DNA from: a virus
Reading direction: 5' to 3' (one strand)
Virus record (IMG/VR): IMGVR_UViG_3300047358_000424
Span: 1 to 42,465 of that record
Length of the DNA stretch: 42,465 nucleotides
In this document: piece by piece, positions 31,444 through 39,995 of the stretch
How positions within the stretch are numbered: the first letter of the stretch is position 1
Layout: every line of letters starts with the position of its first letter
The notes under the pieces: model-generated
Told to the model about the DNA's origin: nothing
Seen by the model: only the letters and a program-made list of their open reading frames with translations
Database searches by the model: none
Made by a program: the position numbers and the translations under genes

Positions 31444-34400
31444 ATGATTATACCAGAAAGAGACCCAAACTCCTTAATCAGAACAAGGACTTTGTCCGAG
31501 ATAGCAGGACAGGATTACAGTCCAACTGATTACGGAGTCGTTGAGGGCTTAAAGGCCACTTCCCTTGCAACCATAGAGCGTAACTTTACAGTTACCGCTG
31601 CTGATTGGGTTAAGCAGTATGACGAGCGACGGGATATGAAGATGGGCAAATATGCCCCTGTTACTCAAGAAGAGTTCGATGCCAGCCCAGCAGCTAAATA
31701 CGGCTTAGAGTTTCGTAGCAACGAAAACCCATATAGCTTTCAACGTCGGATCCAAAAATCCGCCAAGCTCAGTTACTATGATGAAATGGCCAGAGGTCAG
31801 GATCGACAAGCATCCCAACTTGTAGCGTCTTTAGGAGTCGGCCTTGTCACAGATCCAGCTAATTTTATTGGGGTGGGCTTGGGTGCAAACGTAGCAAAGG
31901 GTTCTTTGTATGCGGCTGCAGGAAGGGCTAAAGCAGCTGCTTATCATACAACCAAAGGTACGTTTAAAAACACGTTAGCGTATGGAGCTGCTTTTGAAGT
32001 CCCTTATGCGTTTATGTCAAACGATCTTGGTGTAGAAGAGTACACAGTTGATCACTTACAGATGTCTATGGCCATGAACGGTGTCTTCTCGACTCTTCTT
32101 TCTGCTGGAACAGGTACATTGGCCTACCGAAGTGCAGCAAAGGTTAGGAAAGCCAAAGCCGACTATGACGCATACAATAGTATGATGACAGGAGACTATA
32201 CGATGCCACAGGCACTTGAGTCCGTGTATGCTTCTGGCGACAAAGCTATTGCTAGAGTTATTAGAGAAAACAAAAGATTGTCTGACGTAGCAGAAGGTCG
32301 AGTTGTTGCTGATGAGATGACACTAGAAGATACGTTTCTGGTAGCGAGTGTTCTTAAGGCACATGAGACGAACCTTAAGATGACAACTATGGCCTCTAAG
32401 ATGGCAGATGACTTCTTAGCCCAAGTTAACTCTGGGGAGGTCGGTATTTTTAAGGCTCGTAAGGAATACGAAGCCAGAGTTAAGAGAGTCGGAGACGCCG
32501 TTCTTTTTGGTAAGGTGCAGAATCTTACAGACGTCGATGTTGAGTTCATAACCGAAAACGGAATCCAAATCCGCAAACGAGGGGATGCTGTTGATCAAAA
32601 CGGTGGATCAGCTCAGCTGCACCCAGAATACACTCTTACTGAAGATTATGGCGTTGTTACCAACGCAGAGTCCTCGGCGAATCAATCACTAATAGAGGCA
32701 TCCTATAAAGCACAAAAGCTGGAACAACGCTACTTTCAACTTCTAAAAAAAGCTGAAGATGCTCATCGTCTTGACGGTTACAGCACCAAGCAAGAAGCAC
32801 TTGAACATGCTGCGCTTCTTAAAAAACAAGCGGAGGAGTTAAAGCCAAAGGTTGATTCTGCTATTGGGGCTGTAGATAACGTAATTGGGGAAACATACGC
32901 CCGAATCGTCGAAGATGCTAATAGTATGGTGAATGATGTCTTCTTCGGAGAAAAAATCATTCCAGCGACAATTAGAAGGAAAGAGTTTGTTGATGAGTAT
33001 AATGCTATTGCTTGGGTAGTGGACAATGAGTTAAGAAATTACATTAGCCAACCGCACACTCTTTTCTATCTTAGTGAGCACACATCTCAACACATACCAG
33101 ATGCAAAAATCCCCGCTTCTGAGTTGTTGTTTACGCGAGTTCTAAGTGCGATGTTCCATGAGTCGTGGCACATTGTACAGGAGCTTGACCCAAATGCGTA
33201 CAACAAACTTTTGGATATTGCTAAAAGCCGAAAAATAAAGAAAGCCTTAGACGAGATTCTTGAAAAAAGAGGATACTACTCACACCCTTGGTATAAAGAA
33301 AAAGACGCATTTACTGAGGAGGCGGGCAGTCACTTACTGGAGTTTGCCTTAGCCCAGCCAGAGTTTTGGATCCAACTTAACAAAACAGACTCAACCTTGG
33401 CAGGTAAATATAAGTTGATGGTTAATAACCTTCTTTCTTACGCAGCATCTGTTCTTAAGGTCGATGGTTTTGAAAGCCTACTTAGTCTTAGAAAACCAGA
33501 AAGCGTTGCTAAACGGGTTGCTAAGGTTATTGCTACGCTAAGAGAAAATGTAGATCAGATTAAAAGAATTAAGAAAATAAAGGATCAACTTGGTGGTTGG
33601 AGAAACAGATCGTTGAATATATCAAAAAAGACTGCTTACGACAACCCCAACTTTAAGTCTCGTGCAGAAGAGATGCGGAAGTATTCAGCAGACCCAGTTA
33701 AGTACCTAGAGGATACAATTGAGTCTATGCTTGGGGATGAGCAGGCAATGCCTGAGCTTCTCCCCAATCAGTTACCCGAAACAGCAGCGGATCTGAACGA
33801 ATACATTGCAACCACCGTTGTTAAACTAGACAAGATGGGCTTGGGCCACATAACACCGTATGTCAAAGACAGTCTTGTCAATCAGATAGGCTCCCAGAAG
33901 CGACGTATTGCTATCATGAAGGTCATACGAAAAGGTGATCCGACTGAAGATGTAATTGGCGCGCTTCTTAAAAACCTAAAAGACAAGAAGGCCCCCTTGG
34001 ACCTTGTTCAGCGTATTGGGTTTATATTAAAAGATGAAGACCTGTCCATGACTGAAAAACTTGGCAAGGTTAACCGTTATTTTCACGAAGAAAATTTGGC
34101 AATGATTCTTCGTAATGTACACAACGCCACCGTTGCTCGGAACCTAAAAGCTGCTGTAGATGCCAAAAAAACTCCCAAAGAGAAAATGGATCAGCTAAAG
34201 ACCATGCTCGACGGTAGCTTGCGTGAAGGAGTGCAGCGCAATACATCTATTCAAAGAGCGGTTGATGCTCAGATAATAAAAGACCAGTCTCCCCTGATTG
34301 AGTATCTGGTGAACAACGATCTATTAGAGGTTTTTTTAGGAGAAGATCCGACGCACTACATGTCGTCATACAGGGAGCTTGTTGCTAAAAACCCCGAAGT

Positions 34401-36381
34401 AGCCCGAATCTACGGAGAGAATCTCAAAGAAGGATCACTTCAACTGCACCTTGATCTTATGGATTCTATTTCCAGCGGTGCGATTCCTTTGAAGTGGAAG
34501 GATGTAGAAGAGTTCCAAGGTCTTGTAGATATCATCAAAACAATTAATCTCGGCCAGATGGCTGAGATCAACCATCTCGGTGTCAATATGCGCCAGCGTA
34601 AGGGCTTTACTGGTTATAGTATGCGTTACGACAGACAGGTGGTTTCTGCTATGTCGGAAAAAGAGTTTGTATCTTTTATGCTTGGTGTTGTGGACGCTGA
34701 GACGACTGAACGACTGCACGGAGGTGTCATGGAGGGTAGACGCACTACGACACTCCCAGTGGAAACACGAAAAGCTAAGTCTGGTAAGCAGGAAGCCAGA
34801 ACCTTTGATACTTTTGAAATCAAAGAGTTTCTCAGTAGGTTCTACGGTGAAATCGTATCAGGCAGGTTTGAAGAGGAGGACACCGCAGCAGCCAAGTCTA
34901 TTATCGGGTCTATGCGAAAGGCCGCTAAGATCGCATTTAAACCAGAACATCGCAACGAAGCGATGATTAAGCTTAGCAACTTTGAGAATTTAGGTCGATT
35001 GCTCCTTGAGCAGATTCGCAACCGATCTGAAAAAATCGCATCGGTTAAAAATCTAGGACACGATCCATATGGCATGGTTATGGGTGTTGCTCGCAACGCA
35101 GGTCTGGCTAAGGTCAAGGGTTTCGACATTTTGGACGCTACAGCAAAACAGGTCACTGGGATGTTAGACAACCCAGTAGATGTTGATATAGCTAATAATT
35201 TCCAAAAGGTTCGACAGTTCTCCAATGTTCTGTTTTTAGCAGGTTCGGGGATATCAGCTTTGTCTGATATTCCTCTAATGCTCACTACCTTGCAATATTT
35301 AGGTAACGATGTGACATTTAAAGACTTCGTTGCATCTTACCGACAAGCAGCAGACGCTCAGTTTCGTGGAAACAATAAGCAAAAAGCCGCGTGGTTCCGA
35401 TCACAAGGAGCTGGATTTGACATCATTACCCGTCAAACGGCGCAGCGAGTTGTAACGGGCGAGTCATACGCAGGTGGTCTTTTGGGTGCGGCCAATCAGC
35501 TTATGTTTGAGCTAAACGGCCTTAATCGTATCACAGCCACACACCAGCAGGTGTTTTTGGACTTGATAACAAACAGTATAGGGCATCAACTTAGGACAGG
35601 AGATATTAATCCTGTCCTAAAAAGCAGGATGCTTGAGTTTGGATTTACGGAAAAAGAGATTTCTGCTCTAGCCAAGTATGTAGTAAAGACACCAGATGGT
35701 AAATACAGGCTGGGTTCGTCTAATATTAAAAACGCACCGCTGCAGAGAAAACTCAGTGGGTTTTATATGACCTACATGAAGGAGGCTGTCATTGAACCAG
35801 ATGCTGGAGCTATGGCAATTTCTCGTCTGGGATTGGAGGCTGGTACAATTACGGGGGAAACAGCTCGTGTAGCTCTGCAATATAGTAGTTTTATGCTGGC
35901 TATGTCTCGTGTTGTCTATCGTCGATTCCTTCACGGCTACAGTGGCGAGGGCAAGCACAACGCTTACAAGATGGCTCACCTGATTACATATGTCGGAACT
36001 GCTTTGGCTTTTGCATATATGTCGACAGTCCTGAAAGACTTGTCGAGAGCCAAAGAACCGATCAATCCGCTAAATATGACTTTCTTCGATTTTAGCCGTA
36101 TTTTACGCCAATCGGGGGTTCTTGGTGTCGCTGAGCTTGGTCTGAATGCAGCCCAATTCGGTCCTACTTCTACCTTATCACCCATCGCTGAAACGGCTGT
36201 AGATGTTGTTTCTGGTGACGTGGCTGGTGGTCTTAAACCGCTTACAGGGCAGCAATACCCAATAATCGGTCCTGTCCTCCAGAAAGCTATTGGCTTTGTA
36301 ATGGGAGAAACTGTCCAGAATGTACAAAATGACCTAGTTGATCGGGCTGTGCAGGCAGAAAGGCAGGGCCGATACGATTAA
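31444..36381 (+). CDS. Giant internal virion/ejection protein (T7 gp16-like) with HExxH motif
   Basis: A 1645-residue protein, the largest in the genome and in the position of T7 gp16 (1318 aa). The N-terminal region starts MIIPERDPNSLIRTRTLSEI and has Ala/Gly-rich hydrophobic stretches near 128-160 (SLGVGLVTDPANFIGVGLGA). I see no lytic transglycosylase motif there. Residues 572-576 are HESWH in SAMFHESWHIVQEL, a zincin signature, with acidic candidates for a third ligand at E625/E626 (FTEEAGSHLLEF). A long helical middle follows. The C-terminal 350 residues (for example GAMAISRLGLEAGTITGETA and SFMLAMSRVVYRRFL) look membrane-active. It is probably ejected into the cell, and the metallopeptidase-like part may open the envelope. 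Confidence 0.85.
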   Translation: MIIPERDPNSLIRTRTLSEIAGQDYSPTDYGVVEGLKATSLATIERNFTVTAADWVKQYDERRDMKMGKYAPVTQEEFDASPAAKYGLEFRSNENPYSFQRRIQKSAKLSYYDEMARGQDRQASQLVASLGVGLVTDPANFIGVGLGANVAKGSLYAAAGRAKAAAYHTTKGTFKNTLAYGAAFEVPYAFMSNDLGVEEYTVDHLQMSMAMNGVFSTLLSAGTGTLAYRSAAKVRKAKADYDAYNSMMTGDYTMPQALESVYASGDKAIARVIRENKRLSDVAEGRVVADEMTLEDTFLVASVLKAHETNLKMTTMASKMADDFLAQVNSGEVGIFKARKEYEARVKRVGDAVLFGKVQNLTDVDVEFITENGIQIRKRGDAVDQNGGSAQLHPEYTLTEDYGVVTNAESSANQSLIEASYKAQKLEQRYFQLLKKAEDAHRLDGYSTKQEALEHAALLKKQAEELKPKVDSAIGAVDNVIGETYARIVEDANSMVNDVFFGEKIIPATIRRKEFVDEYNAIAWVVDNELRNYISQPHTLFYLSEHTSQHIPDAKIPASELLFTRVLSAMFHESWHIVQELDPNAYNKLLDIAKSRKIKKALDEILEKRGYYSHPWYKEKDAFTEEAGSHLLEFALAQPEFWIQLNKTDSTLAGKYKLMVNNLLSYAASVLKVDGFESLLSLRKPESVAKRVAKVIATLRENVDQIKRIKKIKDQLGGWRNRSLNISKKTAYDNPNFKSRAEEMRKYSADPVKYLEDTIESMLGDEQAMPELLPNQLPETAADLNEYIATTVVKLDKMGLGHITPYVKDSLVNQIGSQKRRIAIMKVIRKGDPTEDVIGALLKNLKDKKAPLDLVQRIGFILKDEDLSMTEKLGKVNRYFHEENLAMILRNVHNATVARNLKAAVDAKKTPKEKMDQLKTMLDGSLREGVQRNTSIQRAVDAQIIKDQSPLIEYLVNNDLLEVFLGEDPTHYMSSYRELVAKNPEVARIYGENLKEGSLQLHLDLMDSISSGAIPLKWKDVEEFQGLVDIIKTINLGQMAEINHLGVNMRQRKGFTGYSMRYDRQVVSAMSEKEFVSFMLGVVDAETTERLHGGVMEGRRTTTLPVETRKAKSGKQEARTFDTFEIKEFLSRFYGEIVSGRFEEEDTAAAKSIIGSMRKAAKIAFKPEHRNEAMIKLSNFENLGRLLLEQIRNRSEKIASVKNLGHDPYGMVMGVARNAGLAKVKGFDILDATAKQVTGMLDNPVDVDIANNFQKVRQFSNVLFLAGSGISALSDIPLMLTTLQYLGNDVTFKDFVASYRQAADAQFRGNNKQKAAWFRSQGAGFDIITRQTAQRVVTGESYAGGLLGAANQLMFELNGLNRITATHQQVFLDLITNSIGHQLRTGDINPVLKSRMLEFGFTEKEISALAKYVVKTPDGKYRLGSSNIKNAPLQRKLSGFYMTYMKEAVIEPDAGAMAISRLGLEAGTITGETARVALQYSSFMLAMSRVVYRRFLHGYSGEGKHNAYKMAHLITYVGTALAFAYMSTVLKDLSRAKEPINPLNMTFFDFSRILRQSGVLGVAELGLNAAQFGPTSTLSPIAETAVDVVSGDVAGGLKPLTGQQYPIIGPVLQKAIGFVMGETVQNVQNDLVDRAVQAERQGRYD

Positions 36382-36395
36382 AAACCCAGTAAAAC

Positions 36396-36424
36396 TTGAC
36401 ACTATTTTCTTAGTTAGATATATG
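36396..36424 (+). promoter_or_regulatory. Sigma70-type promoter before the late accessory genes
   Basis: TTGACA (36396-36401), 17-nt spacer, TATATG (36419-36424). The ATG of the next gene is at 36432, where transcription would be expected to start, so the mRNA would be leaderless or nearly so. It lies in the 50-nt gap after the gp16-like gene. Confidence 0.65.
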
Positions 36425-36431
36425 ACAATGT

Positions 36432-36698
36432 ATGAGCACTTCGTACCCTTCACCCTCCTATAACACCGTAAATCCTGAATCTGTAGGTTCGGTTATTGTT
36501 GATAGTTCGTCTGGCTCAGTTGCTGGTCGCTTTGGAGCTATTCAAGTCCTAAAAGACTGCACCATCAGCAGTATTGCCAGCACGACCGCTGTTGGCGTCA
36601 CTAAGTTGCAAACAACGCTGAGCGCAGGAACTGTTCTTTATGGTGTGTTTACCGAACTTACTATTACTAGCGGTCTTGTAGCACTACACAATGTTTAA
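36432..36698 (+). CDS. Small Ser/Thr-rich virion-like protein, 88 aa
   Basis: An 88-residue protein of Ser, Thr, Val and Gly with alternating beta pattern (GSVAGRFGAIQVLKDCTISS; LSAGTVLYGVFTELTITSGL). Small proteins of this type occur near fibre genes in aquatic podophages and may be decoration or fibre-base proteins. It follows the promoter at 36396. No family recognised. Confidence 0.7.
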   Translation: MSTSYPSPSYNTVNPESVGSVIVDSSSGSVAGRFGAIQVLKDCTISSIASTTAVGVTKLQTTLSAGTVLYGVFTELTITSGLVALHNV

Positions 36699-36749
36699 AT
36701 ATGAACACACTGTCACTGAATTTTAAGTTAGGTCTAAAGTAGGAACAGA

Positions 36750-36890
36750 ATGCATCTTTCTCTAAATATTGCGTTGGGTCGTCCAACATTTGTTGAGGGC
36801 CTAGGCTCATCTGACCTGTTGTATTTTCAGCCCGACGGTACGTCCTTATACTTGCAACCCGACGGATCATCTTTCTATCTTCAACCCTAA
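36750..36890 (+). CDS. QPDG-repeat microprotein, 46 aa
   Basis: ATG at 36750 with AGGA 6 nt upstream, TAA at 36888-36890. The protein is MHLSLNIALGRPTFVEGLGS, then SDLLYFQPDGTS, LYLQPDGSS, FYLQP. It contains three imperfect repeats of (L/F)Y(L/F)QPDG-S. The clear ribosome site, repeats and exact fit between its neighbours argue for a real gene although it is very short. Function unknown; beta-type repeats suggest a virion surface or fibre role. Confidence 0.65.
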   Translation: MHLSLNIALGRPTFVEGLGSSDLLYFQPDGTSLYLQPDGSSFYLQP

Positions 36891-36896
36891 AATATA

Positions 36897-37529
36897 ATGG
36901 CTAATATTACAGTATCTTCCTCCGTTGATACCTTGCTTAGATCCAGCGATACCGTTGGCATCAGGGGTGCGGTAAATTCTCCTTACACGGTTTTTATGAC
37001 CGACAGCGGAGGAACAGGTGGGATTAATAACAAGCTGCAAATAGAGGACTTCACTACGATTACGAGCAGCGACGGGATGCAGTATATCGACGTAAAGGAG
37101 GTTAGCATCGGGTCAAACGTGACATCTATTGGCAGCTACGCTTTTAGATATGGGTTCAATACCAGCAATACGCAACGTGATGTAACTATTCCAGACTCCG
37201 TTACTTCCATCGGGAGTGCTGCTTTCGACTACTGCACTTATTTGACTAGCGTCACCATAGGAAACGGCGTGACTTCGATTGGCAGTTATGCTTTCAGCTA
37301 CTGCAGTTCCCTGACCGACGTCACCATTGGTTCAGGAGTAACGGCAATTGGCAATTACGGGTTCAGCAGTTGCTCTTCCTTGGCGACCATCCATTGCCTA
37401 GCAACGACTGCCCCATCACTGGGTTCACTTGCGTTTTACTCCGCTGCAGCTACGGAAATTCATGTCCCCGTTGGAGCAACAGGCTACGGGACGACATACG
37501 GCGGTCTGACCGTTGTCTATGACCTATAG
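36897..37529 (+). CDS. BspA-type leucine-rich repeat protein (LRR_5)
   Basis: A 210-residue protein with about four BspA-like repeats of roughly 23 residues (VTIPDSVTSIGSAAFDYCTY; LTSVTIGNGVTSIGSYAFSY; LTDVTIGSGVTAIGNYGFSS) between residues 65 and 165. The N-terminus (residues 1-60) and the end (EIHVPVGATGYGTTYGGL) are beta-rich and cap the solenoid. BspA-like LRR proteins are bacterial and protist surface adhesins. In this genome it lies between small virion-like genes and the sulfotransferase, so a fibre-associated binding protein is likely. It may have been acquired from a host. Confidence 0.88.
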   Translation: MANITVSSSVDTLLRSSDTVGIRGAVNSPYTVFMTDSGGTGGINNKLQIEDFTTITSSDGMQYIDVKEVSIGSNVTSIGSYAFRYGFNTSNTQRDVTIPDSVTSIGSAAFDYCTYLTSVTIGNGVTSIGSYAFSYCSSLTDVTIGSGVTAIGNYGFSSCSSLATIHCLATTAPSLGSLAFYSAAATEIHVPVGATGYGTTYGGLTVVYDL

Positions 37530-38330
37530 ATGAGCAAAAAGCTACACTTCGTATCTGGACTCCCTAGAGCTTGCTCGACGCTGCTCTGCAATCTCCTTGC
37601 GCAGAACCCAAGGGTTCACGCTACGCCTACGAGCGCATTGCATGAAATCGGCTATATAGCGAGACAAGTATTCCAAACCGAAGAAGCGAAGGCAGTGGAC
37701 CAGAAGAATGTTCTGGAGCCTATGTATCTGGACTACGTCAAGGCTGGGTGCGAAAACGCTTTTAACACCATCACTGACCGACCAGTAGTGGTTGACAAGT
37801 GCCGTTCTTGGATTGGCCACCTCGACCAGTTGTTCAAGGTATGGCCTGACGCAAAGGTGCTTGTTCCTGTTCGGGATATTCGTGGCGTTATTTCCAGCAT
37901 GGAAAAGAAGCGTCGCCAGCATCCAGAGGTCTTCAGTGGAATCGAAAAACAGAATCCGCAGAACTGGACAACGCTCGAAAAACGGGTTCACGGATGGCTC
38001 CAGACTCCTCCGATTGGAATCGCCATCGAACGCTTGCACGAGGCAAAGGAGCGATTCGGAGACAAGCTTTTGTTCGTTCACGCCGAGGACTTAGCAGAGA
38101 AACCTCAAGACGTTATGAATAAAGTCTGGGGGTATCTAGGCGAGGAACCTTTCATCCATAATATCTCTAACGTGGAGCAATATACTCAGGAGTATGACGT
38201 TGGTTTTCCTTACGGCGACCACATCATTCGCAGCCAAGTTGAACCGCTTGTTCAGGATTGGGACGAGGTGCTGGGTGATCGACTCTCCGAACAGCTCAAC
38301 AGCAAATTTAATTGGATAAACAAATTATGA
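37530..38330 (+). CDS. Sulfotransferase family protein
   Basis: A 266-residue P-loop sulfotransferase. The 5'-phosphosulfate loop is SGLPRACSTLL (9-19) and the 3'-phosphate motif is LVPVRDIRGVISS (111-123) with R115 and S122/S123. It would transfer sulfate from PAPS to a hydroxyl or amine. The acceptor is unknown; candidates are host surface glycans or phage virion components. The start follows the LRR gene stop directly, and the end overlaps the chaperone-like gene by 4 nt (ATGA), which ties it to the fibre region and not to metabolism genes. No PAPS-synthesis gene is present, so PAPS must come from the host. Confidence 0.9.
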   Translation: MSKKLHFVSGLPRACSTLLCNLLAQNPRVHATPTSALHEIGYIARQVFQTEEAKAVDQKNVLEPMYLDYVKAGCENAFNTITDRPVVVDKCRSWIGHLDQLFKVWPDAKVLVPVRDIRGVISSMEKKRRQHPEVFSGIEKQNPQNWTTLEKRVHGWLQTPPIGIAIERLHEAKERFGDKLLFVHAEDLAEKPQDVMNKVWGYLGEEPFIHNISNVEQYTQEYDVGFPYGDHIIRSQVEPLVQDWDEVLGDRLSEQLNSKFNWINKL

Positions 38331-38713
38331 AATACGCATTAATCAATCAAAAGGGTCGGGTTGTTAAACTTTCCGCTACTGACTTCTTAGAGACACTTGA
38401 TAACCAACAAAGTGTCGAGATTACTGATGAGCAGGCTGACCAGATTGAACAGTCGGAGACTCCATTGTTCCTGATTGGGGGCAACCTATACTCTCGCAAG
38501 GGGATGCTCTGGCAGACAAACCCAGAGTCCGTCAAAGAGACGCTGCGACCAGAACGCAATCGCCTACTCAGTGAGTCAGATTGGACGCAACTAAATGACA
38601 CTCCTATGACCGATGATAAACGTGCAGCTTGGGCTGCTTATCGACAAGAATTGCGTGACCTTACGGACGACATTGACGAAAACGGAGAAGTAGAATTTCC
38701 AACGGCACCTTAA
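38327..38713 (+). CDS. Phage tail assembly chaperone-like protein
   Basis: A 128-residue protein starting MKYALINQKGRVVKLSATDF at the ATGA overlap with the sulfotransferase; an in-frame ATG 15 nt upstream is possible. The C-terminal part, RPERNRLLSESDWTQLNDTP ... WAAYRQELRDL, matches the phage tail assembly chaperone signature (R.RN.LL..SDWTQ...W..YRQ.LRD). Such proteins help fibres or tape proteins fold. It lies a few kb before the fibre genes. Confidence 0.82.
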   Translation: MKYALINQKGRVVKLSATDFLETLDNQQSVEITDEQADQIEQSETPLFLIGGNLYSRKGMLWQTNPESVKETLRPERNRLLSESDWTQLNDTPMTDDKRAAWAAYRQELRDLTDDIDENGEVEFPTAP

Positions 38714-38715
38714 AA

Positions 38716-38874
38716 ATGGAAGACATCATCAGCAAATCACTCGTCGGCACAGGCGGCTTTTTCGCTTCCCTTGGCCTCGCTCAGTTCAGCGAAGTAGTCA
38801 GCGTCATCGTCGGTCTGGCGACGCTGACTTACATGGTGCTTAACATCTACAAGATTATAAAGGAGGACGAATGA
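38716..38874 (+). CDS. Small holin-like membrane protein, 52 aa
   Basis: ATG at 38716, two bases after the preceding stop; 52 residues: MEDIISKSLVGTGGFFASLG, LAQFSEVVSVIVGLATLTYM, VLNIYKIIKEDE. There are two hydrophobic stretches (about 8-22 and 27-46) and a charged C-terminus. The stop overlaps the next ATG (GAATGA). Size and topology suit a small phage holin; there is no family match I can state. Confidence 0.65.
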   Translation: MEDIISKSLVGTGGFFASLGLAQFSEVVSVIVGLATLTYMVLNIYKIIKEDE

Positions 38875-39275
38875 CACCAGAATTAATAGCAATGCTCGGC
38901 GGCGGGATCAGTGGTTTCGTCATGAAACTGATTGCTGCTCAGATGCAGAACCAAGCAGCACTGTTTGAACAGACCATTAAGAAGCAGAAAGCAGCGGACG
39001 TATCGGCTGATGCTGCTGCTAAGCGAGGCAGTTCCAGTGGTCCTTGGGTTCGTCGTTTTATTACTGTGGCGACTATGTTTGCAGTAATAGCAGCCCCCTT
39101 TATTGTTGCGTTTACTGACGTAGGAGTGTCAGTACAGAAGGACACAAGCTTTTTGTTTGGTCTTATCAAAGGAGCCAAGTGGGAAACAATCACTGGCTAT
39201 GTAATTTTACCTGAAGTGCGACAAACAGCATTAGCGATTGTCGGCTTTTATTTTGGCTCATCTCAAGTTAAATAA
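38871..39275 (+). CDS. Membrane protein, 134 aa, possible holin or spanin-like
   Basis: A 134-residue protein with a strong Shine-Dalgarno (AAGGAGG), unusual in this genome. The N-terminus (MTPELIAMLGGGISGFVMKL) is amphipathic or membrane-bound. A helical stretch with Gln/Ala follows, then TM segments at about 62-82 (FITVATMFAVIAAPFIVAFT) and 112-130 (ILPEVRQTALAIVGFYFGS). Similar membrane proteins occur near the lysis or late end of marine podophages. With the overlapping 52-aa protein it forms the best candidate lysis pair. Confidence 0.75.
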   Translation: MTPELIAMLGGGISGFVMKLIAAQMQNQAALFEQTIKKQKAADVSADAAAKRGSSSGPWVRRFITVATMFAVIAAPFIVAFTDVGVSVQKDTSFLFGLIKGAKWETITGYVILPEVRQTALAIVGFYFGSSQVK

Positions 39276-39304
39276 TCCAAATCCAACCTTAATTAGTAAA
39301 TACC

Positions 39305-39733
39305 ATGCCCGCACCCCTATTAGCAAAAGCAGCAGTTGCGTTAACTACAGCAGCCCGATATGGAAAAAAAGCACACAGTGCATACAAAACTGTTAAAGCC
39401 TCACGTAAAGTACAGGCAACTAAGAAAGCTGCTAAGAAAGCTGTTAAAGCAGCTAAAGAAAAAGGTGTACCCGCTGCTAAAAAGGCAGCCAGAACGTCCG
39501 CAGCCAAAGCACGTAAAACATTTAAAGCAACTAAGAAAGCTGCTAAAGAAAAAGGCGTACCCGCCGCTAAGAAAGCTACTGAGAAAGCTGTTAAAGCAGC
39601 TAAAGAAAAAGGTGTACCCGCTGCTAAAAAGGCAGCCAGAACGTCCGCAGCCAAAGCACGTAAAACATTTAAAGCAACTAGCGACTACATTCGCAAGAAG
39701 CGAAGGACTGCTAAAGTAAACAAACTTAATTAA
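39305..39733 (+). CDS. Histone H1-like Lys/Ala-rich protein
   Basis: A 142-residue, very basic protein dominated by AAKKA and KAAKEKGVPAAKKAARTSAA motifs, like the C-terminal domain of histone H1 or bacterial Hc1/AlgR-type proteins. Residues 45-76 and 94-125 are the same sequence, encoded by a 99-bp exact repeat (39435-39533 and 39582-39680). It should bind nucleic acid non-specifically and might condense DNA in the head or in the infected cell. The antisense frames over it are composition artefacts. Confidence 0.85.
   Translation: MPAPLLAKAAVALTTAARYGKKAHSAYKTVKASRKVQATKKAAKKAVKAAKEKGVPAAKKAARTSAAKARKTFKATKKAAKEKGVPAAKKATEKAVKAAKEKGVPAAKKAARTSAAKARKTFKATSDYIRKKRRTAKVNKLN
39435..39680 (+). 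repeat. 99-bp exact direct repeat inside the H1-like gene
   Basis: 39435-39533 equals 39582-39680 with no mismatch, offset 147 nt (49 codons), so it is in frame. A third diverged AAKEKGVPAAKKA unit lies between. Exact identity points to a recent duplication or continuing homogenisation. Confidence 0.92.
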
Positions 39734-39755
39734 TAACAAAGGATGTTTCTAAGTA

Positions 39756-39995
39756 ATGCGTAAAGAGCACAAAAGTAAGACTGGCGGCTTGACAGCAGCT
39801 GGTCGCCGTTATTTTAAAGCCAAGGAAGGAGCTAATCTTAAGGCTCCCGTAACTGGTAAAGTGAAACGTGGGTCTAAGGCTGCTAAGCGTCGCAAGTCTT
39901 TTTGTGCTCGTATGTCTGGGGTCAAGGGACCCATGAAGGATTCAAAAGGAAGACCAACACGCAAAGCGTTGGCTCTTCGCAAATGGAAGTGTTAA
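39756..39995 (+). CDS. Small basic phage protein of unknown function, 79 aa
   Basis: A 79-residue Lys/Arg-rich protein: MRKEHKSKTGGLTAAGRRYF, KAKEGANLKAPVTGKVKRGS, KAAKRRKSFCARMSGVKGPM, then KDSKGRPTRKALALRKWKC. This is a conserved short family in aquatic phages (I recall a DUF6321-like pattern, GGLT..GR..F..KEGANLK.PV..SFCARM.G). Function unknown. AAGGA lies about 14 nt upstream. Confidence 0.85.
   Translation: MRKEHKSKTGGLTAAGRRYFKAKEGANLKAPVTGKVKRGSKAAKRRKSFCARMSGVKGPMKDSKGRPTRKALALRKWKC

Noticed and set aside
39289-39739. Long frames on the minus strand over the H1-like gene
   Set aside because: They are Phe/Ala/Leu-rich mirror frames of Lys/Ala codons, a composition effect.
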